DNA from: Candidatus Saccharibacteria bacterium oral taxon 488
GTDB taxonomy: Bacteria; Patescibacteriota; Saccharimonadia; Saccharimonadales; Saccharimonadaceae
Reading direction: 5' to 3'
NCBI GenBank assembly: GCA_013100805.1
Contig: CP040000.1
Span: forward strand, 248,001-312,000
Length of the DNA stretch: 64,000 nucleotides
A model generated the notes under the pieces. It made no database searches. It was not told the origin of the DNA and saw only the letters and a program-made list of their open reading frames with translations. The position numbers and the translations under genes are program-made. Shown here piece after piece: positions 41,516-48,260 of the stretch; within the stretch, counting starts at the first letter, position 1; the number at the start of each line of letters is the position of its first letter.

Positions 41516-41538
41516 AATTGAGACATTGTCGTAATAAT
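41516..41538. repeat. Degenerate copy of the operator sequence between convergent genes
   Basis: AATTGA-GACATTGTC-GTAATAAT matches the 22-bp form TATTGC-GACATTGTT-GCAATA at about 18 positions. It lies between the 3' ends of the nicotianamine-synthase-like gene and the TIGR03943 gene, so it is not at a promoter of either. Confidence 0.5.
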
Positions 41539-41547
41539 GATACATAG

Positions 41548-42321
41548 CTACACGCCGAGGAATTCGTATGGATTGGCTGGCTCGGTGGTTGGGGTGATGG
41601 TGGGGTTGGTGAGGACGTAAACGGCTTTGCCGCCGGATAGCTCACGCTTGATCTGTCCGCTTAGGCGTAGCCATTGGTTGTTGCGGTAACGCTCGGCGTC
41701 TGGGGTCTTGACGAGAATGCTGATCGGGGTGCTGTCAACGGCGCAGCAACTGATAACGAAGCGAGAGAGTTCGAAGTAGCGGTTGTCGTAAAAGCCGCCT
41801 GGGTCGCGCGCCACGAAGCCAGTGACGTCAATGGTTACACCGTCAAAAAAGCTGTCATTCGGACAGTCATCAAATGCGCTACGCCAGCGGTTCATGGAAA
41901 CGGGCTTGCCATCAAGCGGCTCCGGTTTGTCGCAGCGGCCAGTTGTGCTGGTCGGCCCGGACGTGGCGCGATTGGCAGCGCTGGACGAGGACAGTGGGCG
42001 CGGCGGCAGGATGATGGCCAGGGCGAGGATGCCGGCGGTGATGATTGAAAGTAGAGAGATTTTACGCCGCGGCTTTTCTGGATGCTTGGTGGGTGCCGGG
42101 CGGGCGGAGGCTCGTCGCTTCCCTGCTGGGTTATGGCGTAGCTGCAAGATGATATCGAGGATTAGTAACATGCTGCCAGTCATGGCCGCCACGACGGCGA
42201 GCAGATGGTAGCGCGGATGAATGTAAAAGCCGAGCTGGCCGCGGACGGCGATGAGAATGATGTAGCCACAGGCGAGTAGCCCGCCGCCAGCGCGTAACAA
42301 CGGGGTGAACTTAGCGCGCAT
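41548..42321 (-). CDS. TIGR03943/YcgQ-type putative permease subunit
   Basis: A 257-residue protein with two N-terminal membrane segments (GGGLLACGYIILIAVRG, LLAVVAAMTGSMLLILDIIL), a third at about residues 90-110, and an extracytoplasmic beta-rich domain containing VTGFVARDPGGFYDNRYFELSRFVISCCAVDSTPISILV, with the conserved CCA. This family is almost always adjacent to a COG0701 permease and is Zur-controlled in several Firmicutes and Actinobacteria, so the pair is considered part of zinc handling. Its start overlaps the permease stop by 11 nt. Confidence 0.85.
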   Translation of the reverse strand: MRAKFTPLLRAGGGLLACGYIILIAVRGQLGFYIHPRYHLLAVVAAMTGSMLLILDIILQLRHNPAGKRRASARPAPTKHPEKPRRKISLLSIITAGILALAIILPPRPLSSSSAANRATSGPTSTTGRCDKPEPLDGKPVSMNRWRSAFDDCPNDSFFDGVTIDVTGFVARDPGGFYDNRYFELSRFVISCCAVDSTPISILVKTPDAERYRNNQWLRLSGQIKRELSGGKAVYVLTNPTITPTTEPANPYEFLGV

Positions 42322-43354
42322 ATAGATTGACTCCGATTCCTGCCGCCAGTGACAGGCTGAAAATAATGAGCATAACTAGCAGGATAAATCGCGGACGGAA
42401 GGTGCTTCTCATGAGGAGAATCAGCTTGATGTCGATCATCGGGCCAGTCAGCAGAAAGGCGAGGACGGAGCCGTTGGTGAAGATACGGGCATAAGCCAAC
42501 GCAAAAAACGCATCGACGCTGGAGCAGATAGAGACGACAAAGCCGAGGCCGATCATGGCGATGACCGACAGGATGATGTCGCCGCCGACGGCGTTGATGA
42601 TGGAGCGCGGGACGAAGACTTGGGTGGCGGCAGCGATCATGGCGCCGAGGACGAGCATGGTGGTGAGCTGCCAAAATTCGTTGCGAGAATCAGCGAGGAT
42701 GTGGCGAAAAGTCGTTGGATGACGGTCGGTGCAAGAGGCAGCAAATGACGGCTGGAGGACGTGCCTCGGGTGAATAAAGCTGACGATCAGAGCGGTCAGC
42801 TGGACGATTAGAAAGCCAAAGCCGATGCGCCACCAGACCATGCGCGGTTCAAAGCTAAAGGCGGTCATGGTGGCGATGATGGTAATCGGATTGAGGATCG
42901 GCGCGGCTAAGAGAAAGCTGATGACGTCGGCGGGTTTGAGACCGTGCGCTAGGAGGCTGCGGGCGACTGGCACATTGCCGCACTCGCAGACTGGCAGCGC
43001 GATGCCAACGAGCGAGAGGAGAATGCGGCGAATGAGCGTGTGCTTGGGGAGGATTTTAAGCAATCGATCTGGCGGTAGGAAGCGGCGGATGAGAGCGGAA
43101 ACAATGATGCCGATGATGAGAAACGGTGTGGCTTCAACGATGACGCTGCAGGTTAGTGTCAGAAAATCCTGTGCCAATGGCGCCAACGTCTCGACCCACG
43201 TGTGCGGTGGATGGGCGATTAGCCAGAGGTCAATTTGTAAACCATACTGCATCACAACGATGCCAAACAAGCCGACGATAGTCCATCGGATCGCGTCGCT
43301 GTGGTTTTTGAACCAGGCGCCAGCGCGCTGATATATTGTCTGTAGTGACGGCAT
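42311..43354 (-). CDS. COG0701 (YcgR/UPF0718) permease
   Basis: The 347-residue protein has eight or more membrane helices in two similar halves. Family motifs are VEATPFLIIGIIVSALI, LLSLVGIALPVCECGNVPVARSLLAHGL (with the conserved CxCG) in the first half and SVDAFFALAYARIFTNGSVLAFLLTGPMIDIKL in the second. It is translated first in the operon with the TIGR03943 subunit. TATAAT (43362-43367) ends 7 nt before ATG 43354. Probable role is metal, likely zinc, passage across the membrane; the direction and substrate are not shown by sequence. Confidence 0.88.
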   Translation of the reverse strand: MPSLQTIYQRAGAWFKNHSDAIRWTIVGLFGIVVMQYGLQIDLWLIAHPPHTWVETLAPLAQDFLTLTCSVIVEATPFLIIGIIVSALIRRFLPPDRLLKILPKHTLIRRILLSLVGIALPVCECGNVPVARSLLAHGLKPADVISFLLAAPILNPITIIATMTAFSFEPRMVWWRIGFGFLIVQLTALIVSFIHPRHVLQPSFAASCTDRHPTTFRHILADSRNEFWQLTTMLVLGAMIAAATQVFVPRSIINAVGGDIILSVIAMIGLGFVVSICSSVDAFFALAYARIFTNGSVLAFLLTGPMIDIKLILLMRSTFRPRFILLVMLIIFSLSLAAGIGVNLYAR

Positions 43355-43403
43355 AGTTTCTATTATACTACTCCCCGCCTAGCATGCTATACTAAAAATT
43401 AGT

Positions 43404-44525
43404 ATGAGACATTGGCTCCACTCACATCACCCATTTCGGATTTTTTGGTTTTCGGCGCTGTTGACGCTAGCGTTGGGCGGGTTGATTTTCACCCAGCTGG
43501 GTTTGAATGGCTTGTGGTTGTTCACGATTCTGGTGGTGCTGGAGGTTACGTTTAGCTTTGACAACGCGGTGATCAACAGCAAGGTGCTAGCCGGCATGAG
43601 CCAGGTTTGGCAAAAGGTATTCTTGACAGTTGGGATTTTCGTGGCGGTGTTCGTGGTGCGGTTCGTGCTGCCGATTATCATCGTGATGGTGGCGAGCGGT
43701 CATGGCTTTATGGAAGTGGTCGATTTGGCGCTAAATAAGCCGGCGGAATACGGTCATATTTTGCATGAAACCTCGCCGATGATCGATGCTTTTGGCGGCG
43801 CGTTTCTGATTATGATTGGCCTCAGTTATTTCATTGATTATAACAAGCGCGTGCATTGGATGCGCCATGTCGAGCCGTGGATGGCTAAGGCCGGGCGGTT
43901 TGAGAATTTCAAGGTGTGTCTGATGCTTAGCGTAGCAGCGGTGCTATACTTTACGGTTGAGCCGCCGCATCGGGCGCTGGTGCTGATCTCGTCGGTGTTG
44001 GGGATTATACTGCACATCGGGCTGGAATTGTTCGGCTCATTCTTCCACGAGGATGATGCTAAGTCAGTTAAGGTCAAGGTCGGCTGGGCAGCGTTCGCTA
44101 GCCTGCTCTATCTGGAAGTGTTGGACGCTAGTTTTAGCTTCGATGGCGTCATCGGTGCCTTTGCCATCACTAGTAGCGTGCTGCTGATCGTGGCGGGTTT
44201 GGGTGCTGGAGCGATTTGGGTGCGGTCGCTGACGGTGTATTTGCTGCGGACGGGCATGCTTGGTAAATATAAATACCTAGAAAATGGCGCGCACTGGGCG
44301 ATCATGGCGCTGGGTATGATGATGATCGCTAAGTTGTTTCACCTGGAGCTGCCGGAGTGGGCGACGGGCGGTTTGGGGTTGCTGTTTGTGAGCTTGGCAG
44401 TTGGTAGTAGTATACTGGAGGCGCGAGCGATTAATTTACAAGAAGCAGCCGCGGCAAAATTACATAGCGCTGAGCGGCGGTTAAAACAGAGCGCGGCGAA
44501 AATTGTGCCGCGGAGGCGACGGTAG
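43404..44525 (+). CDS. DUF475/TerC-family membrane protein
   Basis: A 373-residue polytopic protein with the DUF475 hallmarks LVVLEVTFSFDNAVINSKVLAGMS and EVLDASFSFDGVIGAFAIT, whose membrane-embedded SFDN/SFDG acidic pairs resemble TerC proteins involved in metal export, notably manganese. About nine helices are visible, and the tail is basic. TATACT (43388-43393) lies 10 nt before the start. It is divergent from the permease operon across 49 bp and sits inside the metal island, which supports a metal-ion role. Confidence 0.85.
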   Translation: MRHWLHSHHPFRIFWFSALLTLALGGLIFTQLGLNGLWLFTILVVLEVTFSFDNAVINSKVLAGMSQVWQKVFLTVGIFVAVFVVRFVLPIIIVMVASGHGFMEVVDLALNKPAEYGHILHETSPMIDAFGGAFLIMIGLSYFIDYNKRVHWMRHVEPWMAKAGRFENFKVCLMLSVAAVLYFTVEPPHRALVLISSVLGIILHIGLELFGSFFHEDDAKSVKVKVGWAAFASLLYLEVLDASFSFDGVIGAFAITSSVLLIVAGLGAGAIWVRSLTVYLLRTGMLGKYKYLENGAHWAIMALGMMMIAKLFHLELPEWATGGLGLLFVSLAVGSSILEARAINLQEAAAAKLHSAERRLKQSAAKIVPRRRR

Positions 44526-44565
44526 TTAGTCTTCGGGATTTTTCGTTTCGGGCGGAAGCGTTTGC

Positions 44566-44587
44566 TATTGCGACATTGTTGCAATAA
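44566..44587. repeat. Near-perfect copy of the Zur-like box between terC-like and pth genes
   Basis: TATTGC (44566-44571), nine bases GACATTGTT, GCAATA (44581-44586). Both arms are intact and the spacer begins with the same GACA as the operator at 40676. It lies between two convergent gene ends, so it has no obvious target promoter. Nineteen of its bases recur exactly inside rlmD at 48423-48441. Confidence 0.75.
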
Positions 44588-44632
44588 GCATTTTTAATTT
44601 CGCAGGCGTAATGGTATAGTGATGTGTCGGGG

Positions 44633-45238
44633 TTATAATTTGACGCTTATGGCTGAAATTTGATCGGATAAAAAGTCATGAATCATTGTTTGCACCGTTG
44701 GGATGGCCCAATTTTTCAAAATAGTTAATTCATCGCTATTAAAATTCATCATAACAAAACGGTCGGTTGAGACTTGCCGCCGCAGTAGATTGTCTGTACC
44801 GATACGAATATGCCAAAAGTCAGAACCAATGTGAGCATGAAGCGATTTTAAGCCGTTGCTGCCAGCGTCGCGGCCGCCTTTTCGGACACGGATTTTGCCA
44901 AAATCAAGGTCAGTGTCATCGTGAATAATTAGTAAATCATCCAGTGCCAGTTTATAAAAATCTAAAATCGCCCGCGCGGAAATACCGACGTCATTGTAGT
45001 ACGTGGTCGGTTTGACGAGGAGAATTTTTTCTCGCGGTATAGTGACAGGTGATTTTGCACTAGTGGCTGAATCAATGGTAAAATTACGTAGCTCGGCAAT
45101 ATCCGCAAAGAATTTGGGCTTATTGCTAAATTGTGCACCCTGCTCCGCTGCCAGCTGGTCAACTACTAGAAAGCCAGCGTTGTGCCGGGTGTAGGTGTAC
45201 TTGTCGCCAGGATTGCCGAGGGCCAGAATGACTTTCAT
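44633..45238 (-). CDS. pth: Peptidyl-tRNA hydrolase
   Basis: Pth recycles tRNA from prematurely released peptidyl-tRNA. The 201-residue protein has the family motifs ILALGNPGDKYTYTRHNAGFLVVD with the catalytic His, VKPTTYYNDVG, LLIIHDDTDLDFGKIRVRKGG and the NGLKSLHAHIGSDFWHIRIG segment. The usual order and length are kept. TATACT (45245-45250) lies 6 nt before ATG 45238. It interrupts the metal island but is a core translation gene. Confidence 0.95.
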   Translation of the reverse strand: MKVILALGNPGDKYTYTRHNAGFLVVDQLAAEQGAQFSNKPKFFADIAELRNFTIDSATSAKSPVTIPREKILLVKPTTYYNDVGISARAILDFYKLALDDLLIIHDDTDLDFGKIRVRKGGRDAGSNGLKSLHAHIGSDFWHIRIGTDNLLRRQVSTDRFVMMNFNSDELTILKNWAIPTVQTMIHDFLSDQISAISVKL

Positions 45239-45282
45239 AGTCTTAGTATAGCACCTTGGCTGTGATGACGTATAATAGATGT

Positions 45283-46251
45283 ATGGCGAAACGCGATGAT
45301 GATTTGGAATTTAGTGTTAATGCGGCGTTTGACGAAGCGCGGGCGGTTGTTGATAAAGTGCCACTGTATTTGGTGAATGGCTCGCTGGGCGCCGGCAAGA
45401 CCAGCGTGTTGGAATTCTTATTGCAACAAAGTGACTATAAGGGCTCAAGGGTAATTGAAAATGAGTATGCTAATGAAAATGTCGACGGCTATCGGCTGGA
45501 GGGATTGGCGGAGATGGTGACGACGCTGGCTGGCGATTGTGTTTGTTGTTCGTCGAAGCATGCGTTGACGCGGATGCTGCTGGACTTTTGCCGGAATTCG
45601 CCGGCGCCGGTGTTTATTGAGGCGACGGGCGTGGCGCGAACGATGAACTTGGTCGAGAAATTGATTAATGCACAAATCTTCAATAAGTATGAGTTGATGC
45701 AGAGTTTTTATGTGATTGATGCGCACGAGATTTTGCGCGGGATTGAGCCAGCGCACGAAGTTGAACTGCAAGCAGCAGACGTGATTTTGGTGACCAAGGA
45801 AGATTTATTGAACGATAGCGAGCGGGCCGCGTACGAAACAAAGCGCCGCGCCCTGCCCTACGCCAAGGTTTTAAGCGCGCCGCACGGTCGGTTTGACTTC
45901 AGTAAAATAACTACGCCGTCGGGGCTGCTGGCGTTTTTTGACACGTACGATGGCGAGCTGGCGGTGCCGGATAATCCGACGTATGTGGTGCTGGATGTTT
46001 CTGGTATGAGTATCTCTGCAATGGCGCTGGAAAGCATGTGGCCGGAGTTGTTCAGGGCGTATGGCCTACGGCGAATGAAGGGCTGCTTCATCAACGACAA
46101 CGGCGCGCGCCAGCATGTGGAGGCAACCGAGCAGCAGATTCAGCTAACTAATGCCAGGCCTGAGGAGGCGGCAAAAATCGTATTCATCGGCGAACGGGCG
46201 GATGAGATTACCCGTGAAGCTTTGGCGGTGCAACTAGTGATGTTTGAATAA
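45283..46251 (+). CDS. CobW/COG0523-family GTPase, putative zinc chaperone
   Basis: A 322-residue G3E GTPase. Walker A is VNGSLGAGKTSVLEFLL (about residues 30-46), followed by IENEYANENVDG and the metal-binding CxCC in LAGDCVCCSS (about residue 83), IEATGVA and the base-recognition VTKEDLL. A CobW C-terminal domain follows. COG0523 proteins such as YciC/ZNG1 deliver zinc to client enzymes and are often under Zur. ATG 45283 follows TATAAT (45271-45276) by 6 nt. The position in the metal island agrees with a zinc role; cobalt or another metal is possible. Confidence 0.88.
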   Translation: MAKRDDDLEFSVNAAFDEARAVVDKVPLYLVNGSLGAGKTSVLEFLLQQSDYKGSRVIENEYANENVDGYRLEGLAEMVTTLAGDCVCCSSKHALTRMLLDFCRNSPAPVFIEATGVARTMNLVEKLINAQIFNKYELMQSFYVIDAHEILRGIEPAHEVELQAADVILVTKEDLLNDSERAAYETKRRALPYAKVLSAPHGRFDFSKITTPSGLLAFFDTYDGELAVPDNPTYVVLDVSGMSISAMALESMWPELFRAYGLRRMKGCFINDNGARQHVEATEQQIQLTNARPEEAAKIVFIGERADEITREALAVQLVMFE

Positions 46252-46405
46252 ATTGTTCGCTTTCGTCGTTTCCGACTCATCAGCATAGACATGCATCTAT
46301 GGAGCGAACTGACAAGCAGAAGGTGGAGGAAAGTTAACTTTGCCCGCCAGTTCGTAACTAGTGTATATCTATCAATCACCTCCTTTTGAGTCATGTACAG
46401 GTAGG

Positions 46406-46636
46406 TCACGGTCCAATGGTCCCCCCTTGCTTTGCTTTCATGAGAGCCTTCGTTATGGAGATTGGATCGGAATTGGAACATACTTGGATGGTGTGCTTAT
46501 TGAACTTGAACCTAACCACAGTCTGCCCCTCCCGGTCGTGCAATTGAGCAAGCATCTTCGCGTCAATAATGGCGCTAAGCAGGTTAGTGCCATTATTGAA
46601 CTTTATACTAATTGAAATAACCTTATAGTTGGGCAT
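46406..46636 (-). CDS. Small hypothetical protein with strong RBS and long leader
   Basis: A 76-residue protein beginning MPNYKVISISIKFNNGTNLL, alternating beta and helical character, ending KALMKAKQGGTIGP. ATG 46636 has a very strong GGGGAGGAAG Shine-Dalgarno; the longer in-frame extension lies in structured leader sequence. A minus promoter TTGACA-17-TATATA (46833-46861) would give a leader of about 190 nt with nested hairpins (AAAACAC with GTGTTTT around GTCGAC repeats at about 46670-46725). No known domain was recognised. The leader suggests post-transcriptional control. Confidence 0.65.
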   Translation of the reverse strand: MPNYKVISISIKFNNGTNLLSAIIDAKMLAQLHDREGQTVVRFKFNKHTIQVCSNSDPISITKALMKAKQGGTIGP

Positions 46637-46832
46637 AATACTCTTCCTCCCCACCCGAGCGGATGCTCGTGTGAAAAACACTGGTCGACACCCGAATGGG
46701 TCGACTCGAGATGGGGTGTTTTGGTGCTTCTTGTGACACACCGCAACATCCCATCTCAAATCAAAACTTTCTCTGCTTGTCAAAATACACTTTCGGACAA
46801 GGATCTACTCAACTCGTCAACAAAAGCTGATA

Positions 46833-46861
46833 TATATATCACTAATAGAACAAAATGTCAA
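46833..46861 (-). promoter_or_regulatory. Promoter TTGACA-17-TATATA upstream of the small protein gene
   Basis: Minus strand TTGACA (46856-46861) and TATATA (46833-46838). A second TTGACA lies at 46869-46874. The opposite strand carries TATAAT (46883-46888), making this a bidirectional promoter region. Confidence 0.65.
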
Positions 46862-46888
46862 TGGATTTTGTCAAAAATGTGGTATAAT

Positions 46889-47016
46889 ATTTTTTCTCAC
46901 CCCTGTTATGATCATAGATAACTTTTTATAGAAAATAGTAGCCGGTGCTTTCTGATAACAGTAACTTGGCGCAGCATGATAAGAACGGGTCGGAGTGTGG
47001 GTATTTCAAGAACATC
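46889..47016 (+). ncRNA. Possible short RNA ending at the 47.0-kb terminator
   Basis: TATAAT 46883-46888 on the plus strand is followed by about 125 nt without a convincing gene and then a strong hairpin terminator. A 30-codon frame from 46976 runs through the hairpin and is unlikely to be real. The -35 is weak, so the transcript is only a suggestion. Confidence 0.3.
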
Positions 47017-47052
47017 AAAACGCCGGCAAGTACATAAGTACGTCGGCGTTTT
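47017..47052. terminator. Bidirectional terminator
   Basis: AAAACGCCG (47017-47025) and CGGCGTTTT (47044-47052) pair perfectly, with GTAC...GTAC able to pair inside the loop. A and T tracts on the two sides let it serve the minus-strand gene at 47101-48147 and any plus-strand RNA from 46889. Confidence 0.88.
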
Positions 47053-47100
47053 GTTAGGATTCTTATAGCCTAGAAACACTTGATATCAAGCGTACAATTG

Positions 47101-48147
47101 TTACTGGGCTTCAGGCGGAAGAGGTGAGCGGTATCCACTTTGTCGCTCGCGTACTTCGTTATACCATCCTAATAGCTCTTGACCATGATCCCAGCCCCAC
47201 GCTGAGTCTGGCAATAAATAACCAGTTACTGCATTAAACAATGGATCTGAGGTATTTACCCTGATATCCAATATTTTTAGGGCCTCTTCGGCAATATCTG
47301 CTACGGTTGCAGTCTCGTTATTGTTGAGATGATCTTGCATGAGCTTTGCCAATAGGAATGTGTAAGAGCTGTACATGACTCCTCTTGCCTCAAACTCACT
47401 CGTAAATGGCTCTGCTTGTATTGGGTTATCTCTGTCGCCATAGATATTAGGTGGTAGCTGCGCCGCCGCTGCTCCAGCAAGGCGTATTTCTACGTCCCAG
47501 AGTTTTTCTTTTAGCCCCTCATATTTTTCTTTTCTGTTGATAATGGTATCTGCCCGCTGAATATCATAATCGTCTTCATCGTTGCGCCGAGCTTCATCTT
47601 CCCGCGCCTCAGCGGCAAGGACTTTTTCTGGTATATCGTCCAGAGTTTTTATCACGAGTGGATATGTCTCTGCTATTACAGGATGCTCGCTATACGGATC
47701 AGGAACTTTTATCTGCTGATCACAGTGTCCGCGCATAACTCGCGCCCAAGCTGCCTCTAGTTTTTCGGGATCAGAATTTTCATATACGGGAACACAAACA
47801 CCACCAAAAATAAGTAGTACCGGCTGGCCTTCTTCTGGTGCTTCTGGGCCGTTACTGATAGCATATTTGGCTATATCTACTGCATCAGAGAAAAATATTC
47901 TGGCATCAGCAAGGTCGTTGCCCAACTCAAGCAATGGGGCTTTTTCCAGCGGACCGCTATACATTTCAGGTTCGCTAGGTTCAGGGGTGACTTCGGTATG
48001 ATCGTTAGTGCCAACGGGTGTTTCTGGATCTGCCTGAACTTCCTCCTTGATACCCGCAGAATTTTCCTGAAGCATGCCCCAGGGGGTTGTAGAATTATTT
48101 TGCTCTTCGCTCAGCATTCTCTCAGGTGGCTTTGGTATTCCTGGCAT
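47101..48147 (-). CDS. Hypothetical acidic protein
   Basis: A 348-residue soluble protein. The first 65 residues are Pro/Glu-rich and probably disordered. The remainder has no recognised motif; it includes PVLLIFGGVCVPVYENSDPE, a charged coiled region (AAEAREDEARRNDEDDYDIQ) and a C-terminal helical domain. A perfect promoter TTGACA-17-TATAAT (48186-48214) and a GAGAGGAG Shine-Dalgarno precede ATG 48147, so expression is likely strong. It resembles other CPR-only acidic proteins; function unknown. Confidence 0.7.
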   Translation of the reverse strand: MPGIPKPPERMLSEEQNNSTTPWGMLQENSAGIKEEVQADPETPVGTNDHTEVTPEPSEPEMYSGPLEKAPLLELGNDLADARIFFSDAVDIAKYAISNGPEAPEEGQPVLLIFGGVCVPVYENSDPEKLEAAWARVMRGHCDQQIKVPDPYSEHPVIAETYPLVIKTLDDIPEKVLAAEAREDEARRNDEDDYDIQRADTIINRKEKYEGLKEKLWDVEIRLAGAAAAQLPPNIYGDRDNPIQAEPFTSEFEARGVMYSSYTFLLAKLMQDHLNNNETATVADIAEEALKILDIRVNTSDPLFNAVTGYLLPDSAWGWDHGQELLGWYNEVRERQSGYRSPLPPEAQ

Positions 48148-48185
48148 AGCTATAACTCCTCTCGTATGGATTTTAGTGTGCTGAG

Positions 48186-48214
48186 ATTATATCAGTAGTA
48201 CAATACTATGTCAA
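48186..48214 (-). promoter_or_regulatory. Perfect promoter TTGACA-17-TATAAT
   Basis: Minus strand: TTGACA (48209-48214), 17 bp, TATAAT (48186-48191). The transcript would have a leader of about 33 nt including the Shine-Dalgarno of the 48147 gene. Confidence 0.88.
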
Positions 48215-48260
48215 GTTTTTGAGAATTCAGCTCCAGTCATTGCTACGCCGTCGAGTTAGT

